Below are positions 22,584 through 34,607 of a stretch of DNA of 64,000 bases, one piece after another. How positions within the stretch are numbered: position 1 is the stretch's first letter; every line of letters starts with the position of its first letter. This stretch comes from Galerina marginata (taxonomy: Eukaryota > Basidiomycota > Agaricomycetes > Agaricales > Galerinaceae). The notes below the pieces were generated by a model. The model made no database searches and was not told the DNA's origin. It saw only the letters and a program-made list of their open reading frames with translations. Where the stretch lies: contig JAECYW010000002.1 of NCBI GenBank assembly GCA_023014335.1, positions 372,001 through 436,000 of the forward strand, given 5' to 3'. A program made the position numbers and the translations under genes.

Positions 22584-23474
22584 TAGAGAGGTTGTTTCCT
22601 GCTCCGTGAGTCGTGTAGGAAAGAAAGAGTTTTCTATTGAGGAAGGTTTAGTAAAGTAGCTTTTGAGGGGTAGCAGCTGAAATGTCGACCCCGTCAATGG
22701 TCGAGGATGGATGAGGTATAACCGGCGCGGTCGTCGAGACTCGAGGTTGAAACAAAGCCAGTGCCCCACAATTCTACTTCAACCCGCCGCCACCACGTGA
22801 CCGCGATGCTGCTCTGCCTGCCACCGCGTCCGCTGTCGACCTGACTCGACCATGTTGATGCACTTGACCTCCTCCACCTCGTCGACGTGGCCGCCGCGGT
22901 CACACTGCCTCCACCACATCGACGCGGATGACGCGGCCCCGCTCATTCTAGTATGCTGATCATTGCACCCCAACCCTAATCGATATCGCAGCGATCTTCC
23001 TGCAGTTCAGACAAATCCATCCCTGCAGTAGCCAAAGGCGAAGAAATTCAGAATTTACGTGATTCATCAGATTTTCAGGTCAGCCTAAAGCCACGACTCG
23101 GAGTGGGTGCCGACCCAACCAACTTCATGGTAAGGATGCTGCCATATTAGTCGCTTCGCCGCGATTGCAAACTTCTGGCTAACAAAGTTTCTCAAGGAGC
23201 CGTCAGCACCTTCCAGAGACAGCAACCGACCTAGCCGGACTAGCTTATAACACTCTCAAAACGGCGAAATACAACATCAGTGTCGGATGGGGTCTTGGCC
23301 AGATGTTGCTTATAATTAAGAAAATCCCGAACACCGCGCACACAACTCCAGGCAAGGTCGCCTCTCGATCAATTTACTTAGTTTGCCCTACTTTGCCATA
23401 TCGTGCTCGTTGTTTCTTAACTAGATCTTTCCAGTAATACATTCATCCCTTCCTTCCTTCTACATGATCCATGA
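22584..23474. other. Intergenic between the two F-box/zinc-finger paralogues
   Basis: 891 bases. Around 22780-22940 the sequence is GC-rich with repeated gtcgac/ccaccgcg words. A stretch at about 23200-23350 is open on the plus strand (LAGLAYNTLKTAKYNISVGW) but has no start, splice support or recognised family. Possibly decayed sequence; nothing annotatable. Confidence 0.4.
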
Positions 23475-25951
23475 CTAACTCCTAGTCCCAACCGCATTAC
23501 TTGTCACTGATCTCGGAGGCCATAAACGAAACGGTGCAGGAATCTGATCTGAGTCTACAAGTGGCAGAACATGGTCCGTGGGGTGCTCAGCAATGCCATG
23601 ACTGGGTAATTTCAGAAGGTCAGCAAACGGTAATGCGAGAACGAGAAACCAGGCATACCCTTGTACAACATGGTTCACGAGGTCAGGAGTGTTCCCATTC
23701 TTGTTGCAGAGCGTGCAGATCATCCTCTTGGAAAGGCGTTCAGAATTCCGACGTTCCTGAGATTCTAGTATTCTGGCTCTGACGGCATCCGCTTCTTCCT
23801 TGTCCAGTAGTTTTAGCTCCATTTTACTTGTATTTTCAGTCTGACTTCCATGTTCGGCCTTGTGATGGTCAAGCTGGGGTACACCAGTGTCAGACAATCG
23901 GGGGTTAGGAGCTTCAAGCACGTACCACGGCCGTCCACGCCAATGTAATGCGACCACTGTAAATGTCGTTGCAAGGAATACATTCAAATATCGGATTGGC
24001 AGCGTCCATAGCTTCCGCAGTTGTCGAATCGGGGTCTAAATGACACAAACGCAGGAGGCCCTTGATCATTTCCAGACTCTCTTGGCTGAAAGTTATATCC
24101 CCAGACGAGTTCCAGAACCTTTGACGGAAGTGCTCTCTCACAACCTGTTCGTCGGGTTCGAGTGTCTCTAGAACATAGTCTGGGTTAGTTCCACATACAT
24201 GCATAAGCACCCGAGGATAGCTAATGAACGCGTGGCTACAGCGTTTGCAGCCAAATACAGTCGTTGCAAGTTGAAAAACTTTTTTTCGGTCAAAGGAATA
24301 GCGGGGTTTGCCCCTAGTCATGAGGTCACATAGCTTATCCTCAAGGTCTTTCTGCCATTCAAGGATAAGACTGGACATGGGCGGTATCAACGCCCTGAGG
24401 TATCCTTTCGTGCATGGGCCTGGCAGCTTTTCTTCGGTAATGACTGAGTAGACTGCAGAATTTCGGAATAGATCACCAATGGTGGGATACAGCATAGTTG
24501 CTGGGAAAGTAGAGATATGGTCGTCCAGTAGTTCCTCCAGCAGTTGCTTCAGTGTCGGCAGGCGGTCTTTGAGGAGGACCCGGCGCTCCTGTGTTAACCG
24601 GTCACGTCGAACATCGCACATGAATTTGTTTAAGAAGGCGTCTAATTTTGATAATGCTAAAATGCTGTCCAGTATTAACACAATATAAGAGACATGTAGC
24701 TGGCGACTGACCATGTTCTGTGAGGTGACCATCTATAGCTTTCCGCACCACAACGTCGTCCTGTGGTTTACATCGGTTGGGAGACATTTGTGCCAATTCA
24801 CTTTCCCAGCCTAGGTCCTTGAGATGTTGTATGATACTAAGGAGATCATGAAAACCTCTCGTCTTCCAGAAAGAATCGGGACTTACGTTGCTTTGTTCTC
24901 CTCTCTCCGTATTGTCCGCAGGTTCTCAAACCAAACTCTGCAAGCTACAGCATGCTAGATGAAGGTCAACGAAGGGGTAAACTGATAAAGAAAACATCCA
25001 CACCTCGCTAATGACCTTTCGCTCCTGAATTTTTGCCTGTAGCCATTTGGCGGAATCTTCGGCTATACGGCTTTCTTCTATCCAACGTTGATGGAGTATA
25101 TAGTAATAGAAAGTCCTCCCATCTGAAGAAACGTGAGCGGCCATGTAGCTGGAATGATGTAACACCCATACAACTTCGACCACTTTCAACAACTACCGTT
25201 GGAATAAAATTCTTCAGCTCTGGAAAGTCACCCGCTCCAACATAATAATAATCCTTAAAGCTAAAATTTGTAATATTAGCGTACCGCGAAGCAAAATAAA
25301 GGAGAGCAGGATTACAATTTGTTGGATTTCACGCAGGTAGTGCAGATTCTAAGGCGGCCTGCCCAGCAAGTCAGGACCACGCGTGGTGCAGGGTTCTTGT
25401 TGCAAGACTACAAAACCGCAAAAAAATCAATACGAAGACGATGTTGCGCGATAGCGATGTACATAGCAATTTTTACCAAACGCCAAGTGAGCGTATTGCG
25501 ATTCGGTCATGTCTGTCGGGAGATCAGGCAACCCTGAGGCATTGGAACGAGCCTTTGTCCATATCCGAGTCGAAACCGTCGAGTCTAGGACGAAAGCTCG
25601 CAGATCTTTTGATGTTAACGACAAATTGAGGACTTCCAGTGGCGTGAACCAGCTAAAAACCTATTGTGGTGTTAGTGAGCACAACAGTCTATAAAAATGG
25701 TAGCTTGTACTTACCTCGAGCAATATATCCACGGGCATGTCCATGAGCTGCTTAAGAATCCCATTCTTTTTGCGCACTTTCTTCTTCTTAGGCTGTTCGT
25801 CAAACTCCCCTGGCTCGTTCTTTCGTTTCTTGCCGCTGGGTTTCTTCTGAACTGTCGCTTTCCCGAGCATGTCTGTGTTTTCGTTGTCTGAATTATCGGG
25901 GGAACCATAAAAGTGTTCCTTTGATGAAAGGCGTTTTGATTGTCGTGGCAT
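23475..25951 (-). CDS. F-box/zinc-finger protein, tandem copy B (multi-exon)
   Basis: Same architecture as copy A (20034-22583). Starts at 25951 with MPRQSKRLSSKEHFYG and a Lys-rich basic stretch (KKPSGKKRKN, PKKKKVRKKN), likely a nuclear signal. Next is the F-box start MDMPVDILLE joined to LSLTSKDLRAF..., then YAHLAFGKNCY. A splice completes the cluster NCYSCNK ... CWAGRLRICTTC. Helical middle (VRRDRLTQERRVLLKDRLPT), then LATTVFGCKRCSHAFISYPR, and the final finger CTLCNKNGNTPDLVNHVVQG|H, again split by an intron before the last His. The C-terminus is shorter than in A: after LWPPR it ends SVTSNAVGTRS with a stop at 23475 and lacks A's acidic tail. Both copies look functional. Predicted SCF adaptor; target unknown. 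Confidence 0.75.
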
Positions 25952-27721
25952 GGCTTGAAGAGAACTAAAATTCCTCTGCGTAAAGATTTTTCAACATTGA
26001 CGACTGCAAGTGTAGTATGTACGAAGTTTAGCTCTTGGTCGTCAAGAGTAAGAAAAGCCCCGTGATTCCGTTGTTTGTGCAAATGCCTGATCAGTAAAAA
26101 GCCAAAACAAGCTTTTCAAAGTCCTCATTGTTCGACGTCATCGCAGGCGCAAGCTTCACCCAAGCTTCACCGGAGCTGCTGATTTTATATCCTGCAGTTA
26201 AGTTCACCTCCAACTATGGCATCTGAAAGCATCTGAATCGGTGCCCAATATTTAGACAAATTGTAGATGAGCTGGAGTATTATCCTCATTGGACTCTGCA
26301 AGGACTCTGCCAGCTTTCGAGAGAACCTCACTGGCACGCGCCCGAGCGCATTGATCATGATCATGAGGCTACAAAATACTGTGACCATTTTCTGTTTCAC
26401 AAATCTGAAATGGCCTGGATCCTCGAAGCCAGGGTTCAGCTGAAATTGAGAATGTTATTAGAATCTCCTCGGACTACCACGCAAGCGCCTCGTGCATCAC
26501 CAGGAGAACGCCAAACTCCTAAGTATACAATAGCTATTCATTGCTTGCGCCTGCTGGTATTGAACCAAGATGAAAGAAGAGAGCAAAGAACGGAAACTAG
26601 GTTGTTGGCACAGATAGGTCATAGCGAAGCACAGCAATTGTTGTCTACTGGAAAAAGTCGAGGCTGCCGTTCCAACATGACCGAGACTCGGTGTAGCTTC
26701 CCTTTCCCGTCGAAGGAAGTGCATAGCATGTGGTATAACGATGGCCTTATCAGAAGACCCTGGTCCTTCGAGAGCTGCAGAGGTAGAAGGTTAGGTCTGT
26801 CCCAAGTCTTGCACACCTTTCGGGCTATTATCTAGGCTGAGAAAGTCATTCCTGTAGTTCAAGCGTGTCCATGCAGGAGCGTGTGAGCCAGCTGAGTGCT
26901 ATTGCATGAGCAAAGGGGCAAAAAAAGGTGACCGGCATGAATGGCAGGCAGGCCAACGATAGATTAAAACGCGGTGGGAAGAGTCGGGGTGCCACTGGCA
27001 TGACCAGGGACTGTGAGGAGCGCCATGGCGGCGTCGGAACGAATTGGAGAAAGGCCTGAGGGGCGAAAGGTTGTAGCAACTGGGTGCTGGACCGACAGAG
27101 CGGGGTGTCATTGGTGGACTGATATTTCAGAATCACAAAGACTGGGAGACAAAGAAAAGCAAAGAACAATTAGAGGGTTGAAATATTGAAGGACAACTGC
27201 AAAGAATTTACCAAATGTCAAAGTTTATGGACACGACGAGGACGGGATTACAATTGGCAAAAATAGAAAGCTGTGTTTGCCGGCTTGCCGAGCCATGCCT
27301 GTGCGACTTTTGACCGTTCCTGATCAACATTATTTCGGCAAAAGCGTCAATATGGCAATGAACCTCATGCCCACCACCAACCTGTTCGTCATAATACCGA
27401 TGGAAAGGACTCACCTGTCCACAACGCTAATCTGGGAACCTCTCAAGAACCAACTTGACGGTTGATATCAACTATCAACTGCGCAAGATGCTCAGACCAT
27501 CCGAATTCGAGGCTATTCATATTGCAGAGCACAATTTGTCTGCTATCTGTGTCCTTCTTCCCGGTCCTTGAAGGCTCTCTATTGCTTTCTTGCTGTTCGA
27601 GTTGACCCCAGTCATCGGATTGGTGTACATCGTCATCCGACGAGTTGGATTCCAACAGGCAAATAGCTCATACTTACGTGGAATTTCAGAACCCCATAGG
27701 TTTAGCAGTCCCAACGAAGGC
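25952..27721. other. Gene-poor interval upstream of the NADAR membrane protein
   Basis: 1.77 kb without a recognised gene. It contains one long plus-strand open stretch (described separately) and an unremarkable minus-strand frame at 26846-27169. A possible non-coding first exon of the downstream gene may lie near 27600-27700. Confidence 0.4.
26231..26835 (+). other. Orphan open reading stretch, about 200 codons
   Basis: Open without a stop from about 26231 to TAG at 26835. The first 60 codons look protein-like (VDELEYYPHWTLQGLCQLSR, HFLFHKSEMAWILEARVQLK). An internal ATG lies at 26410, and no splice join to an upstream exon was found. It could be a gene fragment or chance. No family recognised. 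Confidence 0.25.
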
Positions 27722-30700
27722 ATGGATCAGCGTAGGTCACCGCCTACGCCATCGCCTGATGCATATGTTCCTATCGACCCTTTCAAACCTTCTCTCGCAT
27801 TCAGTCTGAATTATGTCTTTCGTCGGGGTGGCAATGCTAATTCTGTGAGGCCTGGTGGCCTGCTTGACGACCTTCCACCTAGTGCGGGGCTAGCCGATAC
27901 AGACGCCATCAGAGCCCAGAGTCAAAGTAGATGGCAAAATTTTAACTCCAATGCGCAAGGAGGTTTAGTTTCAGTACGTCGTGTCCCATTATTGGTTTGC
28001 AAAGCATCTCATTTGTTTATTTCCATTAGACGAGCTATGGGTCTTTTGTCGTCCCCTCAGTCCCCTCATCCCTCGATACCAATGCAGGCACGACCAGTTC
28101 AACTTTATACACGGATAGTACCCACGAACGAAACTTGGGAACAGATGTCCCTCCAGTCGCGCCCGTGACATGTGTGACATCTAATCAGGCTCTACGTGTA
28201 GGCCGGCCATCGTTCTCTCAATCCATTAGGTCCAAGGATCCTCAGTCTTCTGTTGAAGAGAATGCTGCCGGACTTGAACAAACATTTGCGCGTTTTCTGG
28301 CCGTAAAAAAGGAGGAGTCCATATCGCAAAGAAGGATTGATGAGGCAAAGCAGGCTCGACCACAGTCCGGAATGACTCTCTTCTCTCGCAGGTCGAGACC
28401 GTCCTCACAGTATCGTCGGACTCATGATCAGCCTTCACCACCACCTGACCTGTCCAACTCAGAATCGCCAACGAACGCAGCAGATAATAGTGGCAGTAAT
28501 TTTGTTGGAATTGATTCCTCGGCATCAGATATCCCGTGGATGCTCTCACAATCGAATGCTGGGGCGGATGAGTCAATTTCCTCCCCAACAACATCGCCTT
28601 TTCCTCTTCGTGCTCCCGTGTCGCAAGATGAAGAACAGGCAAACTTGTTTTTGCCTCCTCGCCCTGCAATGGCTCTATCGCCGGAGAGGCCAGCTACATC
28701 TAACCGTCTCGACCTTCCGGCTCGCCAGGTTCGCCTCATGGGCGATTCTTCCCATGCAGCGCCAACCCATACTTATTCCCATGTCCACGTTAGCCCTTCC
28801 GACGAATCTTCCAAACCCATAAACACCTCTACAACCGGTCTCAACACCTCTGACGTGAAACCAGAAGAAGCTCACGACACTCCCGACACAACGCCAGCTT
28901 ACATCATTGCCTTCTTCGTAGACACCCTGCCGCGTCAATTTTATCTTTACCTGCTCCTGCGTCTGCCTTATCTCTACTTTTCGAGAGTCACGAGAATATT
29001 CGAAGAGGCGGAGCTGAGCATGCCAATGATTCGGCAGGGTATATTGGACGCCGCCAAGCTAAAGGTGGGAGGGTACGAGACTGGGCAATCGATGGGGATG
29101 GGCAGATGGAGAGGAAGAGGCATGGGTATGGGCATGGGTAGAGGTTGGGGTCATCCGCGTCACCCATGGTGGCTTAACTTGGAACCATCGGAAAATATGG
29201 CATATACAAGACTGCAACATACTTGGCAGACATTTATTGATTCGCTGTTGAAGGAGTGGAAGACGCTGAATATTATTTCAGTTCTGTTGCTCACGTCAGT
29301 TTTTCATACAATTTGTTGGTTTGAATGACTGGCTGATGATGTTCGTTTACCTTTTTCAGGGCCATCCTCACAATCCTTCAAATAGAAAGTGCTGCCTCGG
29401 ATCCTGTCACAAGATTTTCGGCACTCCTGTCGATGATGTGTGCACTAATGAGTCTCCTGTACGGTTGCATCTACATAATCAGGTTTGGAACCATGCGGAA
29501 AACGTACAAAGGCGCTGAGTGGGCTCAGGTGTGTAGTCAAAGTCTTGTTCTCGTCCTCGCATTTCTAACAGTTGAACTATATTCTTTAGGAGGCCCAGAA
29601 GACAAGAACGGGGATATTCTGGAATGTCTGGGTCTTGCTTGCTATGCCAGCGACGTGGCTTGCTTGGTGTGTCCATTCTTTCGACTCATAATGCCCATCT
29701 TCGGGTCATTTCCTTGTGGAACTCATCTTTGGTGCCTTTGCAGGTCAATGACGCTCTTCGTAGTCACGATAATGGCATTCGTCTGGCGGACCTCTCCGTT
29801 CCCGTCTTCACAATCCTCTACAGCTAACCCAAGCATGTTGTCAAACTCAGTGCAACTCCTGGTGCCACGTATCATTATCAGCGTCGTTCTTTCCCTTGGG
29901 GTCGTATATTTCGTCCTAATCGCAGCAACATTAAGGCGATATGGCGAAATGATGGACCGCGCTTGGCAAAGGAGAATCTCGGGCTGGATGCATGACGGAG
30001 CAGGCTTGCATCGTGGTCCTGAGAAGCAGGTTGAAAAGGAGCAGGGTACGAACAGTCTAGAAGAACCTGCTCCTCAACTTCAGACGAAAGGCGCGGAAGA
30101 AACAAAGGTGAAGGATAGACGCAGTCTTCATGGTATCGATGCTGATGGCAATAAGAAGGCTGGAAAACCATGGTACCGTCAAGCGCAAGAGAAACTCTCT
30201 CGACCAGGCGGCGCTGTCGTCAATGCCGCCCAGAACCAATCTCACGTTAGATTTGTTTCCAAAGACTTACCGAATAAGGAGAAAGCAAGTAATTTCAATG
30301 GCGCCGACGAAAGCAACCGCAGCGGTGGTCCAGGTGGTCCGCGCATACAGTCGTTGGGCTCTAATGTCGCCAACTTCGTGATCAGCGATGGTGGCGCACC
30401 TAAAGACGACGTCGACGTCAAAAACATATCCCCGCTTCGAGTCGGAACTACGCGATCGGTGACAAGTATACCCCCTTCCGAGCGGTCTTCGTCTCCGCCG
30501 CTAGCATCAAACACGATATTAATCGCCAGCCCCGACCAACATTCACCCGCCTTATTTAACCTGAACCATTCATCTAAGAACTCGGAATTGTCTAGAGAGA
30601 GACCGAGAAGCAGGGTATCTGGAGAGGGCAAAACTCCCGCAAAACAGCTGTCACGTATGCGAGGTGGAGAACATGTTGAAGGTCTGATGGCTTCGGTGCC

Positions 30701-31736
30701 TGAAGGTAAACACTTTCGCCGAAGATGACAATAGTGTTGATACTCATAAATGCCAACCTAGTTGATTTTATAGAGCCCAGCAGACTCACAGAGCAAAAAA
30801 GTGGGTCGATATCGGAATGGAAGGGGAAAGAAAGGTTGGTGAGCTCGGAACCGGACAGGTCGATACCAACGTCCAGTGTGGCGGAAAATGCTTTAAGAAT
30901 AAAGGAAACGTCGTCAGCGATCCCATTTGTAAATCTGTTTACAAGAGAGAAACGAGAGGATAGGGGAAACGAAGAGTGAGTACAACTTATCCAACTATTG
31001 CTCGATCCAAGCGCCAGCAATTTAATATTTTTACCACAAACTAACTTTTTTTTCCAGATGGACATCCAAGCGAAAACAGCAGCCTTTGCAAAGCACAGAA
31101 CTCAATCCAGATAGCACGAGTCTGCCTATTGGCGGAACCTCTCACCCAGAAATGTCTCCAAAACTCGCGTCCCGATCCAAGGAATCCATCGAATCTCTTC
31201 CGGCTTCAAATAACCCTTCAACCCTTCAGTTCGACGAAGAGACTGCCCAAATTCATGCCTTCTTGAGTCATCCACAACGCCAGTTGACCTACCGCGACCG
31301 CGTCTACCCAACTGCGATGCACCTCTTTGAAGCCATGAAATTCATTGATACCCGGCCTGACATAGCGGAGACAATCAGGAACTGTGCGGATGCCAATAGT
31401 GTTCATAATCACGCAACGAAATTTGAAGAATTCAAGCGCGCCGATTGGACGACGAGCCATCTCGATGTGGTATGTCTTCTGTTATTCTCCTTTCTTCGTC
31501 ATGTTAACGAGTGTTACTACTTGACTCTTTTCTCGAAACAGCTGGACGAAGTGCTGCTAACCTATGCCCAGCAGCATCCTGACCTGGCCAGCAGACTCCT
31601 TGAACCGCATAATGCAAAAGTTACTTATGCAGGATCAGACGAATATTGGTCGATTTCCCGAGGCGAAAAGGGTCATAACGTGGTTGGGGATGCACTGGTC
31701 CGCATTCGAGAGAGGCTACGAACAAAATACTTGTGA
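27722..31736 (+). CDS. Polytopic membrane protein with C-terminal NADAR (YbiA-like) domain, 1177 aa
   Basis: Eight exons whose phases all agree: 27722-27973, 28030-29294, 29360-29528, 29590-29666, 29744-30705, 30774-30975, 31058-31469, 31542-31736. Residues 1-370 are Ser/Pro-rich and probably disordered. About 375-405 is a hydrophobic amphipathic segment (FYLYLLLRLPYLYFS). Membrane segments follow near 496-515 (IISVLLLTAILTILQI), 525-550, 570-605 (probably two) and 625-652 (IIISVVLSLGVVYFVLIAA). Then comes a long hydrophilic, likely cytosolic part, and from about 1035 a NADAR/DUF1768 domain with VYPTAMHLFEAMKF, FEEFKRADW, LLEPHNAKVTYAGSDEYW and GHNVVGDALVRIRERLR. NADAR enzymes cleave N-glycosidic bonds, including ADP-ribosyl-guanine in nucleic acid and riboflavin intermediates. 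Exon 5 ends in phase 1 and joins the next as VPE-EPSRLTEQK; exon 6 to 7 reads NEE-WTSKRK, so the fusion is read directly. Expression as one mRNA is inferred. Confidence 0.8.
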
Positions 31737-32147
31737 GCTACTTGTGTGGCACCATGGTTCCCATTCCCATTCCATTTGTACATTGCCACTCATCCGCCGG
31801 AACTGTGCTTGAAGCACCGTTGAAGATGCACGAGTGCGGTTGAGGTGAAGTTGAAGGCATTTGTTCCATCTGTCATGATCTGATGGGCTTAGAAGGCTGC
31901 AAACCAAATTACAGTCGTTATGTAGGCTGAGAAAAGGAAATATACTCAGTTGTTATAAAGATTTTGAAAAGAGGACAGTTGCGGACGAGAGACTTAAAAT
32001 CGGTTGGAGATAAATAAAGCCTGAGAAACGTACTACGGTATTTTACTACACCTCCCTGTCATCGACCATCATCACCGTCCACCACATCCCACACCATGAA
32101 ATCAAAAGCTCGGTTAATGGCCCTTTGAGCCTCCTTATTCAACATAA
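31737..32147. other. Intergenic
   Basis: 411 bases between the NADAR gene and the OB-fold gene on the same strand. cacc/ccac-rich pyrimidine stretch near 32045-32095 resembles a promoter or leader. Nothing else seen. Confidence 0.5.
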
Positions 32148-33305
32148 ATGTACAGAGTCTTCCTCGGCGCACCCAGAAAAGCTGAAATCCACGACGATCC
32201 TAGTTCCTACTCATGGCGGACAATCTCCTCCAGTGCCAGAACGGTTTCCTCCAAGTCTAGTACGCGTGCTCTTCAACCCACGCAGTCGGTGGTGCTCCCT
32301 CGTGCGACACTCGAAGCAGCGAGCGTTAGGATATCTCTCATCTATAAAGACCTCATCTTCAATGACGGTCCTGACGAGGACAGTTTTGCGTCGGAAGTGA
32401 ATGAAGAGGAGGACGATGCTTTACCAGTGGAACGGTCGATATTCGGAGGTGCAGGTCCGTGATTAGTTTTGCTCTTACTATCTGTTCCTACTGAAGCTTT
32501 TCTCAAGAACAAACAACTTTGATTTCCTGGCCTCCAACTCATCCAGAAGACAACGACTCTCGTGACAGCTTTGCAGGGCCTTCTTTTCTTATAGACAAGT
32601 CGTCAAAGTCTGACTCTGGATTACAATCCGAACACGACGACACCCAAGCTGTCGAGTCGCAGCTAATCGAAACTCAAGGGGCAGAATCCCAATCCTTCGG
32701 GAATTACTCAGACGCGTCCTCCATCGCGCGTTTCCCGTCATTCCACTTCAACTTGCACACCCTTACATCCCTAACCCAGCTCTCCGAAAGCAAATTTAAG
32801 GGCTCGAGGAAGGTGAACCTCCTCTTAGCTGTCCTGGAGATTGAAGGCCCCGATACGATTCGGATAAAGAAAGGTGCTGATGCGGGCAAACAAGTGTCGA
32901 TCTTGAAGATGATTTTATGCGACGAGCAAGGCACGGTGTGTAAACTCACTGCATGGCGAGAGATTGCGGAGGAGTGGGGTGGCTCTGGCAAAGCAATCGC
33001 CGCTAAAAGAGGCGATATTGTTCATATCGAAAGTCTGTCCTCTTTTCTTCTACTTTCCTCATAAATTCCTGATATCGTTTATCATAGATGTCATAGCAGC
33101 TTGCGACCCAACAACGTCTATCACGCTATCCGCATCTCCCTATTTAAACTCGCTGCTTGTCATCTGCTATCGCACGATGCCTTACGCTCATGAGGATGGG
33201 AGGTTGCGTCCTGATCTGCGCCTTGGTATTAGCGATCCCAGTGTGAGGAAGGTAGCAGCTGTTCTTTTGTGGTTCGAACAAATGGCTGGATTAAAATCAG
33301 CTTGA
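32148..33305 (+). CDS. OB-fold protein, possibly shieldin-2/RPA-like, 349 aa
   Basis: Three exons in phase: 32148-32454, 32508-33032, 33088-33305. Starts MYRVFLGAPRKAEIHDD. The first 150 residues are acidic and Ser-rich (HDDTQAVESQLIETQGAESQ). From about residue 180 a compact domain reads KVNLLLAVLEIEGPDTIRIK, KQVSILKMILCDEQGTVCKL, TAWREIAEEWG and KRGDIVHIENVIAACDPTTS. This beta-strand order with a TAWRE-type strand and the GDIVHI strand fits an OB fold that binds nucleic acid. The C-terminal helix is DPSVRKVAAVLLWFEQMAGL. The nearest match I can recall is the first OB fold of shieldin-2-like proteins, which would imply a DNA-repair role; that assignment is from memory of the motif pattern and is tentative. 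No catalytic motif seen. Confidence 0.75.
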
Positions 33306-34097
33306 GCCGTCCAGAAATACCCTCGGACCCACTGATGGCTCGTCTTGTACATTGTAAGTAATCTTCAATCAAACCTGCCAGTTGAACCGTCAACTGATAT
33401 TCCGGCATTCGATTTTCAATTGTCGATTAGCTTGCGACTGGCTCATCGTTCTGTGTGTGTGTGTCAATATTACCCACTACTCTTGTCATGCCCTCAATAC
33501 ATTTTTCCACAACCTTTCTGCGTTACCGTCGTCCTGATAATCCGAAAATCTACGAGTCAAGTCAACATGCAACTCCTTTTCAAACGTTCTTCATGGTTAT
33601 GTATAATATTTGATCTTGACGTCCTGCAGTGTGGTCGTTTTCTACAGTCGCTTGCGCTGTGGGATCGGCTACTTGAACTTGCTGCATCTCCTGCATTGGC
33701 TACTAACCTCCCTATTCTCCGAGCGCTGGAGGTCTTCAACACTCGCTTTGGAAATTCCTGGTCGAGTGATATGTATTCAGTTTTGAAAAAAATCTAAGCT
33801 CATCCGCTCATCCGCTCAACCTCAATGCACAAGAGAGCTTAGGAATTTCGGAAAACTGCAGACAACGTCTCGTTGCCAATGCTGCATGATGAAAAGGCCT
33901 TGCTTCAAACTCGAACTTCAATGTAGGAAGGAGTAAGGCGTTGAGTCTGTCGTCATACCGAGACGGTTTCCAGTCCGTCAACTGCATCTTCTTATTCAGG
34001 TCATTTGGAAAGATTACCATAATACCCGATTCTGATCAATAAAAATCATACAACTACGACGGTACAACTTGTGTTCGGACAACGATACGTGACAAAA
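33306..34097. other. Interval with a possible small plus-strand exon
   Basis: Bases 33606-33797 are open on the plus strand and look coding (CGRFLQSLALWDRLLELAAS then LEVFNTRFGNSW) ending in TAA at 33797. An upstream piece from ATG 33489 (MPSIHFSTTFLRYRRPDN) could join it only through a 34-nt intron, shorter than any other here. A short GT run lies at about 33452-33464. No family recognised. Confidence 0.3.
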
Positions 34098-34607
34098 TTA
34101 CACCACCAGCGTCTTGGCTTGGCCAACAAGTTCCTATATAACCAACCCGATGAGGATGTTTCGAGGTTTTTTAATCAAAATCAACACACAGTAAGTTTTC
34201 CTGGGTGGGCGCCGACCAAGTCGTTAACCTTGTCGCCGTCCTTGAAGAGCATGAAGGTGGGCATCTAGAACAACGTAAGAAGATCCAAGACTGGGGTCCT
34301 TCAAAAATAAGGACACCTACCGCTCGAACTCCGACTTCTTGCGAGATGGAATCCTGCTCATCGACATCTACTTTGTAGAACTCTAGCCCTTCGAACTCGG
34401 GCCTACCCGACAGGGCTTCGAAAACTGGGGAAATCGCTTTGCATGGCCCACACCATGTCGCCCAGAAGTCGATCAGAACTGGCTTGCCGCTCTTGATCTA
34501 TAACAATGTGATACATTCGTCAAATGACCTTCAAGAAAACGATCTATCCGATGAAGGCTTACCACGGTGTGGAATTCCTCGAGGGAGTTAAGAACTTTGA
34601 CGCCCAT
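34098..34607 (-). CDS. Thioredoxin, 110 aa
   Basis: Small dithiol-disulfide oxidoreductase that reduces protein disulfides with electrons from thioredoxin reductase. Four exons on the minus strand: 34563-34607, 34321-34497, 34190-34264, 34098-34133, total 333 bases including TAA. Starts [15 protein letters not shown]. The active site reads [18 protein letters not shown] with the canonical [25 protein letters not shown] gives the conserved Asp and the cis-Pro ([11 protein letters not shown]). The end reads [15 protein letters not shown]. Typical length for a cytosolic thioredoxin and no transit peptide. The cis-Pro loop is created by the splice VRA-MP. Start chosen because MGVKVLNSL is the normal thioredoxin N-terminus. 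Confidence 0.95.

Noticed and set aside
26846..27169. 107-codon minus-strand frame, Pro/Phe/Leu-rich
   Set aside because: No splice partners, no conserved-looking blocks; likely chance.
31086..31736. NADAR as a separate small gene
   Set aside because: Exon 30774-30975 and the preceding frame join to it without phase conflict, and no independent start context or promoter interval separates them. Kept as a fusion, with a transcript test stated.
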